Shown: positions 17,993-26,688 of the stretch, piece by piece
How the letters are laid out: the number at the start of each line of letters is the position of its first letter
Numbering within the stretch: the stretch's first letter is position 1
Assembly: GCF_004353525.1 (NCBI RefSeq)
Contig: NZ_CP085524.1
Span: 1,770,142-1,834,141 of the forward strand
From: Zhaonella formicivorans
GTDB taxonomy: Bacteria; Bacillota; DUOV01; Zhaonellaceae
Reading direction: 5' to 3'
Length of the DNA stretch: 64,000 nt
Made by a program: the position numbers and the translations under genes
The notes under the pieces: generated by a model
Seen by the model: the letters and a program-made list of their open reading frames with translations, nothing else
Databases searched by the model: none
Told to the model about the DNA's origin: nothing

Positions 17993-18887
17993 TACTCAGC
18001 ATCTCCTTTCCGTTTTCCAGGGCCAACAGCAATCCAATAGCTGTATCTGTACCTGAAGATGCACCCCTTGCTAGCAATTTTTTCATGCTAACGCCAACTG
18101 CTTCTGGCTCTCCCTCCGCAATTGCCTTTAGCAAGGCTGTGAGCGGTTCCATATAGTACCCTCTACAAGCCCACCTGATATGTGTTTGGCTAATTTCGTT
18201 TGTACGTGCAAGGGATGACAGCACTTTAGACTGCATCATTTTTTTAATCTCCCAGGCGCGGGAACTTATGGCAGATATTAAATCCAACCCGCTCATGTAA
18301 CCCACAAGCAGATCATCCCCAGATGGAGTCAAACCTGGTCCCAAACCCAATAAATTTTTAACTGCTTCATCCGCAATAAACTGCCATTCATTTCGGTTCC
18401 AGTTTATCCGGAGGAGATCGATGCCCTGCTTACCTCTTTGCATTACAACCTTATCGAAAGGGTCACTGGTACAGGGAGCACCGCCGTTAAGGGCGCAAAG
18501 CATTGGACCCTTACCGTAAGTAAATAAATGTGACCACAAGGAATCCAGACACAAAGACTTAAGGCCAAAATCGCGTGGCGGGTCAATACGTGCTGCATAA
18601 ATGCATCTCCTCATTAACAAAACCTTGTTGATGCCAGAAGTTGGAACTTTAGTAAAAACTAAGTGTTCCCCAGCAAAGATGCGATTGTATAAGGAGTTCC
18701 ATTCATGTTCGCTCAGCAGCACATTAATGGGTCCATGCCCTATAGACTGGCTACCTACACAAATGAGTCCAGCCGGGGCTCGGCAATACAATGAACTTTT
18801 AAATATGGAAATTACTTCAGTAGAAGTCTGTTTTTCTATAGTCCTCCAGGCCCCTATACCTACAGAAAGAGCCTCCAAAACATCCAC
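17982..18887 (-). CDS. DUF2877 protein, AllH/YlbF-like carbamoyltransferase subunit
   Basis: 301 aa. Family features: SQSIGHGPINVLL in the N-terminal domain, and the strongly conserved LLGLGPGLTPSGDDLLVGYMSGL around 196-218, followed by SQTHIRWACRGYYMEPLTALLKAI and a C-terminal GASSGTDTAIGLLLAL. The GxGLTPSGDD block is the hallmark of DUF2877. It is the third member of the fdrA-DUF1116-DUF2877 trio. The reading frame opens with GTG at 18887; a TTG nine bases further on has a better-spaced AAAGGG, so the start is uncertain by three codons. It is overlapped by fdrA and preceded by the permease by 11 bases. Confidence 0.9.
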   Translation of the reverse strand: MDVLEALSVGIGAWRTIEKQTSTEVISIFKSSLYCRAPAGLICVGSQSIGHGPINVLLSEHEWNSLYNRIFAGEHLVFTKVPTSGINKVLLMRRCIYAARIDPPRDFGLKSLCLDSLWSHLFTYGKGPMLCALNGGAPCTSDPFDKVVMQRGKQGIDLLRINWNRNEWQFIADEAVKNLLGLGPGLTPSGDDLLVGYMSGLDLISAISSRAWEIKKMMQSKVLSSLARTNEISQTHIRWACRGYYMEPLTALLKAIAEGEPEAVGVSMKKLLARGASSGTDTAIGLLLALENGKEMLSSGY

Positions 18888-18898
18888 CCTTTCTTCAC

Positions 18899-20137
18899 TT
18901 ACAGGAAGAGACCTAATATAACCAACAACACAAGAACCCCTAGCACATATGGCGCATTATTGCGTACAACTCTTTCAATTTCCATTTGGAATGTCTGGGA
19001 GAGAGCAGCAACATTAATCTGAACAGGACTCATCTGCGTTCCCATACCGATCGCCAGGGCCACAAGTCCCATTTGTAAAGGAGTAAGGCCGACAGCAGCA
19101 AGAACGGGAACCACCAGGCTAATTACGCCAACGCTATACGCTCCAGCAGGTACAGCTACAATGAAGCCAGCTAAAATTGCTGTCGATACAAAAACAAAAG
19201 GTGGGGCACTAGCCGCAATCTGAGCTATATATTTAAAGGTACCAATTTCTGAAAGAATATTTATAAAACCAAGGAAAACACCGATTGTAAACAACCGCGT
19301 CAGGATGAAAGATGAACCTTGAACTAAATTCTCAGCCATATTATCTATTGAGTATTTTGTTAAAATTGTTGCCAGAACAATAGTGGTGATCATGTTAAAA
19401 GGTGGTGTAAATACATGGTAACCGCCAAATAACATATTGTTTAAATACTTACCGGCGACAACTACAACAATAAAGTAGAGAGGTGGAAGAGCAGTTCTTA
19501 TTAACTGGCCCATGGGCATGGGTTCATTGTTTTCTTCATTCAAAATATGTCCCCGCCGCCAAACTCCATAAGATGCCAGGGCAATACCAATTATCCAAAA
19601 TAAGATCGTAAATGGAAACATTGTGTTAACATAGGTGCCAACATCTATCCCTGCAATTTTAGCAATTGTGGCACTCTCGGCAGAAGCTGGGGATGTCTCA
19701 AAACTCGCTGCTGTTGCAATCGCCATACCTGCAATTAGCTCAGGAACTGCTCCTACAGCAGCAAATGCCAATGGACCTGTTACCATTGTATTTCCTGCAC
19801 CAAGACCAGCAGCGTAAGTTGCTAGTGCCTGAATGAGCACAATAGCACCAGCGACTAGATATACTCTATTGCCGGTGATTTTCCGACTTAGCCGAAGCAG
19901 AGCATCAAACCCTCCTGTCTTGGCAACAGCAAGGGCCGTCGCGGAATACATAATTGGTGTTGTCATAGACATCATACCGGGAATAGCGTCCATGATTATT
20001 TTTGTTGCTGACGCCAGACCCATATGACCGATAATCATAGCAACGATTGCACCGCTGATACCCGCGACTATCATATGCTTTTTCATAACAAGGACGACAA
20101 TGATAACAAGAAGCGGCAAAAGTACAATTGCACTCAT
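18899..20137 (-). CDS. ion-transporter-superfamily permease (DcuC/CitMHS/GntP-like)
   Basis: 412 aa with 11-12 hydrophobic segments and a short cytoplasmic loop after residue 190 (WRRGHILNEENNEPMPMG). Re-entrant-type motifs in both halves are GLGAGNTMVTGPLAFAAVGAVPELI with SFETSPASAESATIAKIAG, and VPAGAYSVGVISLVVPVLAAVG with IGMGTQMSPVQINVAALSQ. These match the IT superfamily of dicarboxylate, citrate and gluconate carriers. ATG with AGGAGG seven bases upstream. First gene of the cluster behind the PucR regulator gap. A likely job is import or antiport of an anionic substrate or product such as oxamate, malonamate or an organic acid, but no substrate can be read from sequence. Confidence 0.8.
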   Translation of the reverse strand: MSAIVLLPLLVIIVVLVMKKHMIVAGISGAIVAMIIGHMGLASATKIIMDAIPGMMSMTTPIMYSATALAVAKTGGFDALLRLSRKITGNRVYLVAGAIVLIQALATYAAGLGAGNTMVTGPLAFAAVGAVPELIAGMAIATAASFETSPASAESATIAKIAGIDVGTYVNTMFPFTILFWIIGIALASYGVWRRGHILNEENNEPMPMGQLIRTALPPLYFIVVVVAGKYLNNMLFGGYHVFTPPFNMITTIVLATILTKYSIDNMAENLVQGSSFILTRLFTIGVFLGFINILSEIGTFKYIAQIAASAPPFVFVSTAILAGFIVAVPAGAYSVGVISLVVPVLAAVGLTPLQMGLVALAIGMGTQMSPVQINVAALSQTFQMEIERVVRNNAPYVLGVLVLLVILGLFL

Positions 20138-20569
20138 TTTTTATCCTCCTAACAAAATCCGTTTTAAATACAACCGTCTATTCTTCCATTTTTTATTTTT
20201 AAAACTTAACCCTCCCAAAAGAACGACTCGTTATTATATCTCCTCCCCTTAACCTCTGCGTGCCTATGCAATCTAACTGTACGTCGACATCTACACGAAA
20301 CACATAAGATTGGTATTCCATGGGCCACAGCCTGTTCTTCAGCGCGGCGAACCCGAGGCTATGATATTATTCACCTCCGCCGCAAAAACATTTCTGGTAA
20401 TTAGATCCAATTACCTATATCCGGACATTTGTAGTTTAACACTGCTAAGTCAACCACTCTATGTCAAATACATACAAAAGACAACGCTTTAATTAGTCAA
20501 ATATCAACAAGTTAAATCATAATATAAATAAAAAACACCACCGAATAAACGGTGGCCATATACTTAAAG
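20138..20569 (-). promoter_or_regulatory. regulatory gap of the ring-cleavage cluster
   Basis: 432 bases between the permease start and the pucR stop. A TATAAT lies on the minus strand at 20233-20238, about 95 bases before the permease ATG, but no good -35 accompanies it. This would suit an activator-dependent promoter under PucR. Apart from the terminator at its right end nothing else is recognised; no purine riboswitch aptamer was seen. Confidence 0.4.
20527..20555 (-). terminator. terminator of pucR
   Basis: Stem CCACCG/CGGTGG with a 6-base loop followed on the minus strand by TGTTTTTTATTTA, placed 15 bases after the pucR stop codon. Confidence 0.88.
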
Positions 20570-22231
20570 TTAATTTCCTTTCATGTGCAGGATTTTAAGG
20601 GCAAGCTGCAGGTTCAAACGATCATCCGGAAACTTTAAATCAAGACCAGTAAGTTGTTGTATCCGGTTTATGCGGTATCTCAAAGTATTATAGTGAATAA
20701 ATAAGGCATCAGCTGTTTTCTGTAGGTTCATATCATTAGCAAACAGCATCTCCAACGTTGCAATTAGACCGGCTTTATTTTTTTCATCGTATGAGACCAG
20801 TTGGCCTAAGATATCGTCAAAGAAACATCGCATCTCTACCGCATCAGAAGACAATAAAATGCGGTATACGCCCAAGTCGTCAAAGTGTAAAACTTGGGCA
20901 CATTCGTAAGCACGCCTCCCGATTTCCAGGGCCTGTTGGGATTGGTTTATGCCTTCAGCAATCTTCATGGGGTCGGCAATAAAGCGGCTAATCCCAACTA
21001 GTATTCGTGTGTCTAACCGCTTTGTTAACTCTTTACAACAGGAACGGGCCAAAGTCTCAGCATTTCTCCGCAACTGTTTAGTATCTTTACCTGGCAGAGG
21101 GCGGTGCAGGACCATTAACCGTCTTCCCATCTCGACAACCGCTGATCCCGGAGATAATGAAGCAACAGTTGTATTTACTATCTCCATCATCTTAAGCCGT
21201 TTCTTACGGGCAAACAATGGCTCCTGATCGTAAAGCGATTGCAAATCATCACAATCAAATAACATGACTGTAAAACCATTATTAATTTCCCACCCAAATC
21301 TTTCGGCCAAAATGATCGCATCTTCCTTTGAGGTAATTTTACCATCCACGAGATATTCAATGAAGCTGCTTTTAAACCTGCACTCTACATCAAAGACAGC
21401 CCGTTGCTTGCTTATTTCCAAAGCAATTACAGTAACTGCCTGATCGATACCGGTTTTATCCCGTTCAGAAATAGGCTTTTGGGGTTCCCAGATAAACAAG
21501 TATGCATAAATTTCCTCGGCAACTGTAACAGGGCGACATCTGGCATATAACCCACCGGCATAATTGAATACCAATTGTTCCCTACCATCCTTACAGGCTT
21601 CTGCCAGCTGTTTTCTATCATTTACCAGTTCAGCCAGTGCCCGGTTCTTATCAGTACCAAAATCGCGGGGCTCTAACCACGAAGCTATCTTACGGAAAAA
21701 AGGATCATGAATGGAAACCGGCAGTCCCAGTAAGCCGGCTAAAGTCCTCGCGATCTCAGCCAGCCCTCCGCCATGTAGAACTATATCGGTTAAGGCTTTG
21801 CTAAGTTGTTCATTCCTTTGCAGGATGGCTGCCTGGCGGTTTAAAATTTCAGCCAAAATAGGATTTATAATTTCATTAAATGATGCGCTGTTGGGCAATT
21901 TAATCAAGGGAAACTTGTATTGGTTGGCCTGCTTAATCATAATCTCTGGAATCTCGCAGATATAGCGTTCCGGCTTTATAGCCAGCGCAGCCAATCCACA
22001 TTTGTTTAGTTCGGGTATCAAATTTTCTAGAGCTTTGAAATCATCTTTAATAGGATAAGCGGTTGTCAGCAAAAGCTCTGCGGGTTTTATATAACTTCCT
22101 ATGTCTGGTACTTCCATGATGTTCACAGAATTGATTATACGATCAAGTCCCTGTTCGCCGCCAACCAGTACTGCTCCCTCCATCTGAGGCAAGCTCAGCG
22201 CCTCTCTTACAGTAATTCCCATCATCAGCAT
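20570..22231 (-). CDS. pucR: PucR-family transcriptional regulator
   Basis: About 553 aa. The N-terminal PucR ligand-sensing domain occupies residues 5-130 (GITVREALSLPQMEGAVLVGGEQGLDRIINSVNIMEVPDI, TTAYPIKDD). A middle GGDEF-like PucR domain lies at about 285-420, and the C-terminal HTH_30 at about 490-550 (MNLQKTADALFIHYNTLRYRINRIQQLTGLDL). In Bacillus PucR activates purine degradation in response to ring breakdown intermediates. Here it stands immediately upstream of the fdrA/amidohydrolase cluster on the same strand, with its own terminator, so it is the probable regulator. The start is placed at the ATG 22231, five bases after AGAAGG; a GTG six bases earlier and two further ATGs are possible. 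Confidence 0.92.
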   Translation of the reverse strand: MLMMGITVREALSLPQMEGAVLVGGEQGLDRIINSVNIMEVPDIGSYIKPAELLLTTAYPIKDDFKALENLIPELNKCGLAALAIKPERYICEIPEIMIKQANQYKFPLIKLPNSASFNEIINPILAEILNRQAAILQRNEQLSKALTDIVLHGGGLAEIARTLAGLLGLPVSIHDPFFRKIASWLEPRDFGTDKNRALAELVNDRKQLAEACKDGREQLVFNYAGGLYARCRPVTVAEEIYAYLFIWEPQKPISERDKTGIDQAVTVIALEISKQRAVFDVECRFKSSFIEYLVDGKITSKEDAIILAERFGWEINNGFTVMLFDCDDLQSLYDQEPLFARKKRLKMMEIVNTTVASLSPGSAVVEMGRRLMVLHRPLPGKDTKQLRRNAETLARSCCKELTKRLDTRILVGISRFIADPMKIAEGINQSQQALEIGRRAYECAQVLHFDDLGVYRILLSSDAVEMRCFFDDILGQLVSYDEKNKAGLIATLEMLFANDMNLQKTADALFIHYNTLRYRINRIQQLTGLDLKFPDDRLNLQLALKILHMKGN

Positions 22232-22512
22232 ATACACCTTCTACCAATAGAATCCGGGCCACCTGTTAATTTAAAAAATACACTAAATCGGCTCTTTGCT
22301 ACTTTTATATGAGCCTTTTGCATAATTTTGGGGCTCAATTTTTACATCCAAAATTATTTTAACATAAAACACCTACACAGCCTATTAAACCCTATTTGAA
22401 CTTAAGGATGGAAAAGCTTCCCAGAGATTTTTGCCTTTCACTAAGTTATACGAATTGAGTCCACCATTTTGCTTCTTTTAAGTTTCTGTTTAGCCTCCCC
22501 AAAACCTCTTTA

Positions 22513-23721
22513 CTATCCTTTCACCACTGCCAGCGTCTTCAGCTTCTTGACCGGTTTCACCAGATCCAGCTCCTGGCTGATTACGAAGTCGATGTCCTTG
22601 TAGGCAAACCTGCTCTCCTCCGATATATCAGCTTTTTTCTGCTTGCCCAGGACCACTCCCAGTTCTTTTAAATCAGCCATGGTTTTCTCTGCAGGGATCT
22701 CACGCAACGCCTCTTTTCTGCCCATTTTTCTCCCGGCACCATGGGAACAGGAATAAAATGATTCGGGGTTGCCCAGCCCCTCAACTATATAGCTGAAGCT
22801 GCCCATGGCACCGGGCACGATCCCCATTTCTCCTTTCCTAACCCTGATGGCTCCTTTTCTGTGCACCCAGACATCCTCACCATAATGGTTTTCCAAGGCA
22901 GCGTAATTATGGTGGGCATTTATTTCATTGTGAAATTCTATGCGCGGAAAAGCTTGCGCTAAAATATCTTTAACCACCAGGAGCATCTTGTCCCTGTTTT
23001 CCCTGGCAAAGTCCAGGGCTAAATCCATCCAACGCACGTAACTCTGCCCTTCTTCCGTATCTACAGGTAAAAAGGCCAGGTCATATTCACGGGGAACAGG
23101 AGCAGACATTTTGCGGTTCAGCTCTTTGGCCACTTCATTAAAATGCCGTGCTATCTTGTAGCCGAAATTCCTGCTGCCGCTGTGGATCATTATACAGACC
23201 ATGCCTTGCTCATCTTCCTGCAGTTCAATAAAATGATTTCCCCCTCCCAGAGTACCTACCTGATAATAGCCGCTTTCCACTTCCTCCCATAAAGCTCGGT
23301 CCAAAGGAGAGCTATGTTCGCCCAACACTTTTTTAAACCTCTCAATGGCACGGCATTCCTGCCGCTTTTTATGGTGGCTAAAGCCAGTGGGGATGTCTCT
23401 CATGATATTGCCGACTATAGTTTGCAACATATCCATTGTTAAATCTGATTTATGCAGATTTGTTTCCAGGTAGGCCATACCGCAGCCGATATCCACGCCC
23501 ACAGCATTAGGGATGATAACTCCCTCGACAGCAATCACCCCTCCGATGGGCATGCCAAACCCTTCATGGGTATCAGGCATTAACGCTACCCACTTGTGCA
23601 GGAAGGGCAGATTAGACAAATTTATGGCCTGCTGTAGGCAACCAGACTCTATTTGTACCGGTGCTTCCAACCATACCTTAATTGGAAATTTCTGCAGGCC
23701 ATGATTATAAAGTTGAAACAT
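22513..23721 (-). CDS. rtcB: RtcB-family RNA ligase
   Basis: It joins 2',3'-cyclic phosphate or 3'-phosphate RNA ends to 5'-OH ends using GTP and Mn2+, in RNA repair. About 402 aa from ATG 23721, the size of the shorter bacterial RtcB. Motifs: MPDTHEGFGMPIGGV, GVDIGCGMAYLET (Cys metal ligand), MIHSGSRNFGYKIA, INAHHNYAA, GSFSYIVEG and the guanylylation His region SCSHGAGRKMGR. An ATG 81 bases upstream is in frame, but GAAGGA lies at the chosen start and the upstream residues are a non-conserved hydrophobic run. It is divergent from rubrerythrin; no archease gene is next to it. Confidence 0.93.
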   Translation of the reverse strand: MFQLYNHGLQKFPIKVWLEAPVQIESGCLQQAINLSNLPFLHKWVALMPDTHEGFGMPIGGVIAVEGVIIPNAVGVDIGCGMAYLETNLHKSDLTMDMLQTIVGNIMRDIPTGFSHHKKRQECRAIERFKKVLGEHSSPLDRALWEEVESGYYQVGTLGGGNHFIELQEDEQGMVCIMIHSGSRNFGYKIARHFNEVAKELNRKMSAPVPREYDLAFLPVDTEEGQSYVRWMDLALDFARENRDKMLLVVKDILAQAFPRIEFHNEINAHHNYAALENHYGEDVWVHRKGAIRVRKGEMGIVPGAMGSFSYIVEGLGNPESFYSCSHGAGRKMGRKEALREIPAEKTMADLKELGVVLGKQKKADISEESRFAYKDIDFVISQELDLVKPVKKLKTLAVVKG

Positions 23722-23880
23722 CTTTTTCCTTCCCCCAACTATTGCAGAGAAATTTAACAGTATGACTATAGAACAATTTACTGACAATAGCAAGAGCATC
23801 ATAATGTAAAATATGGGTTGGCAATAATTGCTTATGCTTTATATAGAATGTCGTTACATAATTTTTATTTGTTTTTATTA

Positions 23881-23934
23881 TTGATAATAGTTACTTCTAG
23901 TGATATAATCAATCTAGAAGTCGTAATTCTAGAA
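23881..23934 (+). promoter_or_regulatory. sigma-A promoter and operator of rubrerythrin
   Basis: TTGATA (23881-23886) and TATAAT (23904-23909) are separated by exactly 17 bases, 51 bases before the ATG. A perfect 8-bp inverted repeat ACTTCTAG...CTAGAAGT (23893-23921) embraces the -10, and a second palindrome TTCTAGAA follows at 23927-23934. A repressor, probably peroxide- or redox-sensing, could block RNA polymerase here. It is not a standard PerR box. Confidence 0.8.
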
Positions 23935-23960
23935 AACAAGAGATATGGAGGTATGTCAAA

Positions 23961-24509
23961 ATGAAAAAGTTTGTGTGTGCAATTTGCGGTTACGTACATG
24001 AGGGGACCGAACCACCGGTAAAATGCCCGCAGTGCGGCGCTCCCGCTGAAAAATTCAGTGAAAAGACTGAGGGTAAATTGGAGTGGGCTGATGAACATAA
24101 AATCGGCATTGCCAAGGATATCGACCCTGAAGTTATCGAAGGGCTAAAGGCTAACTTTGTCGGTGAGTGCACCGAAGTTGGCATGTATTTGGCCATGAGC
24201 CGCCAGGCAGACAGGGAAGGTTTTCCCGAAATTGCAGAAGCATATAAGAGAATTGCCTGGGAAGAAGCTGAACATGCTGCCAAGTTTGCCGAACTTCTGG
24301 GCGAGGTAGTTTGTGCCGACACCAAAAAGAACCTTGAGATGCGGGTTGAAGCGGAGTTTGGGGCATGCAAGGGCAAAAAAGATTTAGCTACAAAAGCTAA
24401 GCAACTCAATTACGATGCTATTCATGACACCGTCCATGAAATGTGCAAAGATGAAGCAAGACACGGCGCCGCTTTCCAAGGCCTTCTCCAGAGATACTTT
24501 GGCAAATAA
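23961..24509 (+). CDS. rbr: reverse-type rubrerythrin (rubredoxin domain first)
   Basis: 182 aa. The N-terminal 35 residues are a rubredoxin-like iron site, [10 protein letters not shown]...[11 protein letters not shown]. The rest is a ferritin-like four-helix diiron domain with the Glu/His ligands [43 protein letters not shown] and [11 protein letters not shown]. In the reverse order typical of clostridia such proteins act as NADH-linked peroxidases that detoxify H2O2 and O2 in the cytoplasm. ATG with GGAGG nine bases upstream. Monocistronic between its own promoter and a strong terminator; the operator over the -10 suggests induction by oxidative stress. Confidence 0.95.
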   Translation: MKKFVCAICGYVHEGTEPPVKCPQCGAPAEKFSEKTEGKLEWADEHKIGIAKDIDPEVIEGLKANFVGECTEVGMYLAMSRQADREGFPEIAEAYKRIAWEEAEHAAKFAELLGEVVCADTKKNLEMRVEAEFGACKGKKDLATKAKQLNYDAIHDTVHEMCKDEARHGAAFQGLLQRYFGK

Positions 24510-24520
24510 CAATTTATGAT

Positions 24521-24557
24521 AAAAAACCTGGGATTAACTAAATCTCCCAGGTTTTTT
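24521..24557. terminator. bidirectional terminator between rubrerythrin and the zinc-ribbon gene
   Basis: Stem CCTGGGA/TCCCAGG with an 11-base loop, flanked by AAAAAA on the left and TTTTTT on the right, so it can stop transcription from both convergent genes. Confidence 0.9.
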
Positions 24558-24750
24558 ATTCATCCAGTTTATGTTCAAGGCCGTATTGTATCAACTTCCG
24601 GCACTTGGGACATTGGATTTCTAAACCTACAGGCTTGCATTTGGCTCGAAAAAGCAACTTCCCGCATTCGCAGTTATATTCTTCCCACTTCCTGCTAATG
24701 AACAGCCGGAATTTTGTTGCATCTTTTTGCATTGCTAACACAGACAACAA
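24556..24750 (-). CDS. small zinc-ribbon protein
   Basis: 64 aa with four cysteines in two pairs: CECG near 28 and CPKC near 47, a compact zinc ribbon (CxC-x18-CxxC). It resembles the small Com-like zinc-finger proteins found in phages and Firmicutes, which have no clear function outside phage Mu. The start is TTG with GAGGTG four bases upstream. A plausible promoter lies at 24784-24813, and the shared terminator overlaps the stop codon. It is not obviously part of the xanthine dehydrogenase operon whose last gene ends 97 bases upstream. Confidence 0.6.
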   Translation of the reverse strand: MLSVLAMQKDATKFRLFISRKWEEYNCECGKLLFRAKCKPVGLEIQCPKCRKLIQYGLEHKLDE

Positions 24751-24783
24751 GTCTCACCTCACCGCTGCCCAATTGTTGTCCTT

Positions 24784-24813
24784 ATTGTACCACCGTTCAG
24801 GTTGTACTGTAAA
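24784..24813 (-). promoter_or_regulatory. candidate sigma-A promoter of the zinc-ribbon gene
   Basis: TTTACA and TACAAT on the minus strand, 18 bases apart, about 35 bases before the TTG start. Confidence 0.45.
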
Positions 24814-24847
24814 CGATTTTATAGTGCTTTTTATGACAAATAGAACT

Positions 24848-25336
24848 TTATTTCGGGCGTGAGTTTTGTATTAGAATTCTACTTGCCTTTTGCACAGCCG
24901 CCACAATCCGCTGATACCCGGTACAGCGGCAGAGGTTGCCTGAAATTCCAGTGCGAATTTCTTCAATTGAGGGATTAGGATTACTATCCAGCAGCGCTTT
25001 TGCGGAAAGAATCATGCCGGGCGTACAGTAGCCGCATTGAATGGCTCCCTCCTCAACAAACGCCTGCTGTAAGGGATGTAGGTTTCCCGGGCTGCCTAAC
25101 CCCTCAATAGTAGTAAGCTCCCTACCAACGGCTTGCACAGCCAGTACCAGGCATGAATTAACTGCCTTGCCATCCAGGAGAACGGTACAAGCCCCGCAGT
25201 CGCCCTCTCCGCAACCTTCTTTTGTGCCCTTTAAACCAAGGACCTCCCTGATGAAATAAAGCAAAGTTCGATGTTCCTCTACCTGAGCTCGAATTTGCTT
25301 GCCGTTGACAGTCATAGCCAACTCAACCAACGCCAT
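24848..25336 (-). CDS. xanthine dehydrogenase-type hydroxylase, [2Fe-2S] subunit
   Basis: It carries electrons between the molybdopterin and FAD sites of a three-subunit Mo-hydroxylase. About 162 aa. The N-terminal plant-type ferredoxin cluster is CGEGDCGACTVLLDG plus C (NSCLVL). The C-terminal helical cluster domain has QCGYCTPGMILSAKALL and GNLCRCTGYQRIVAAV. ATG at 25336 is preferred because GGGGGG lies seven bases upstream; it overlaps the FAD-subunit gene by 14 bases. It is the last gene of the purine operon. The Mo subunit is encoded about 6 kb upstream in the same operon. Substrate is most likely xanthine/hypoxanthine by context, though other heterocycles are possible. Confidence 0.94.
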   Translation of the reverse strand: MALVELAMTVNGKQIRAQVEEHRTLLYFIREVLGLKGTKEGCGEGDCGACTVLLDGKAVNSCLVLAVQAVGRELTTIEGLGSPGNLHPLQQAFVEEGAIQCGYCTPGMILSAKALLDSNPNPSIEEIRTGISGNLCRCTGYQRIVAAVQKASRILIQNSRPK

Positions 25337-26198
25337 AATTATTCCCCCCAAGTCCCGCTAAAGCATATAAGGCACGGCCTGCCAGCACTTTGGCCAACTG
25401 CCGCCGGTAGCTAGCTTCTGCCCTGATGTCGGAAATGGGACAAATGTCACTGTCCACCAGTTCCTGAGCCTGTGCAATTACAGTGTCATCTATTTTTTGC
25501 TGCAACAAATAGGATTCAACCCTTTTTGCCCTTACCGGTGTAGGCGCTACAGCACCCAAGGCAATTCCTGACCCGGTGCATCTCCCCTCAGGGTTCAGTT
25601 CCAGGTAGGCAGCCAGGTTAACGACAGAAATAGCCAGTGCGTTTCTTTTGCCGCATTTATAAAAAATGGACTTGCCGCCGGGATTGGCCCTGATGGTCAC
25701 CTTGCTGATCAGTTCCGTGGGTTTTAACAGGGTTTTCCCCGGTCCAAGGAAAAATTCAGCAACCTTTACTTCCCTTGAACCTTCAGCGCTTACCAGCGTT
25801 AAGACTGCATTCAAGGCCAGTAGCGGGGAAACTGCATCAGCCGCCGGAGAGGCACTCTGCAAATTGCCGGCCAACGTGCCCCGGTTTCTGATTTGCGGCC
25901 CCCCCACTACCCTTGCGGCCATCCGCAAAGCAGCAAAGGGGCCCATTAAAAGCGGGCTTGCCGCCAAATCCGCATGGGTAACCAGGCCGCCAATTTCCAG
26001 CATATCGCCGGTGAATCTTATTTCCCGCCATTCCTCAAGCCGAGATAAATCAACCAAAACTTGAGGAGCTACTTTACCACGGCGCAGATCCACCAGCACA
26101 TTGGTCCCTCCCGCTACCGGCAGCAATTCCCCCCGGTTTTCCCGCAGCAGTTCCAAAGCCTCGCAGGCGGTTCGTGGGGTTAAGGTTTGAAAGCGCAT
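25323..26198 (-). CDS. xanthine dehydrogenase-type hydroxylase, FAD-binding subunit
   Basis: About 291 aa, CoxM/XdhB-type. Two FAD-binding motifs are visible: LPVAGGTNVLVDLRRGK near 30 and RNRGTLAGNLQSASPAADAV near 105, followed by the C-terminal CO_deh_flav_C domain (GIALGAVAPTPVRAKRVE). It passes electrons from the iron-sulfur subunit to NAD+ or ferredoxin. The start at 26198 is chosen for AGGAGG just upstream; an in-frame ATG 36 bases earlier has no such site. It overlaps the [2Fe-2S] gene and follows the 147-aa hypothetical gene by 46 bases. Confidence 0.93.
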   Translation of the reverse strand: MRFQTLTPRTACEALELLRENRGELLPVAGGTNVLVDLRRGKVAPQVLVDLSRLEEWREIRFTGDMLEIGGLVTHADLAASPLLMGPFAALRMAARVVGGPQIRNRGTLAGNLQSASPAADAVSPLLALNAVLTLVSAEGSREVKVAEFFLGPGKTLLKPTELISKVTIRANPGGKSIFYKCGKRNALAISVVNLAAYLELNPEGRCTGSGIALGAVAPTPVRAKRVESYLLQQKIDDTVIAQAQELVDSDICPISDIRAEASYRRQLAKVLAGRALYALAGLGGNNYGVG

Positions 26199-26244
26199 CT
26201 TCCCCCTCCTCGTCTCGCTACTTTTAAGTTCCAAAACATGGTAA

Positions 26245-26688
26245 CTATTTCAGGGCCTCAAACTTATGTAAATAGCTGCCATCAGCTATATCCCGGAAAG
26301 CTTCAATATAGTATTGGCCCTTGGTATAGATAAGTTTAACCCGCATCTTTTCTCCAGGCAGGCGGGCAGCCACAGTAAGAAGTGCCTCCCCTGAACGCCG
26401 GTCGGAGCTTAACTTCACTTCATCCAGGTATAGATACAGCGGGGTAAGGTAAGGGTAAGACCTTTCCTTGGCGAAGTTGTGGCGGAACTCCTCCCGGCTA
26501 AGCATCGCCTTCAGTTCTGGAGTCAGAAAAAGATAAACATCTCCTGGCCGGTTAGCGTTAACCGCTTTGATAAAAGCATTCACCCGCCATTCCGCCTGCT
26601 TTTTTCCCGGCCAGGACCAGGGACCGACAGCTATGAAGAGCAGTAGTACACAGAAGCCTAACCAAAAGTATGACGCCGTTTTTTTCAT
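26245..26688 (-). CDS. membrane-anchored NTF2-like hypothetical protein
   Basis: 147 aa. An N-terminal hydrophobic anchor (residues 6-24, YFWLGFCVLLLFIAVG) has no lipobox Cys at its end. The extracytoplasmic part has a helix (WRVNAFIKAVNANRPGDVYLFLTPEL) and then strands (VKLSSDRRSGEALLTVAARL, KVKLIYTKGQYYIEAF-like), an alternation typical of NTF2-like proteins. I do not recognise a named family. Its ATG overlaps the stop codon of the upstream permease gene by one base, so it is coupled to the nucleoside transporter. A small accessory role at the membrane, for instance with the transporter, is possible but unproven. Confidence 0.75.
   Translation of the reverse strand: MKKTASYFWLGFCVLLLFIAVGPWSWPGKKQAEWRVNAFIKAVNANRPGDVYLFLTPELKAMLSREEFRHNFAKERSYPYLTPLYLYLDEVKLSSDRRSGEALLTVAARLPGEKMRVKLIYTKGQYYIEAFRDIADGSYLHKFEALK

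Noticed and set aside
20138-20569. Guanine/xanthine riboswitch before the permease
   Set aside because: No aptamer core found in the gap; regulation by PucR is sufficient explanation.
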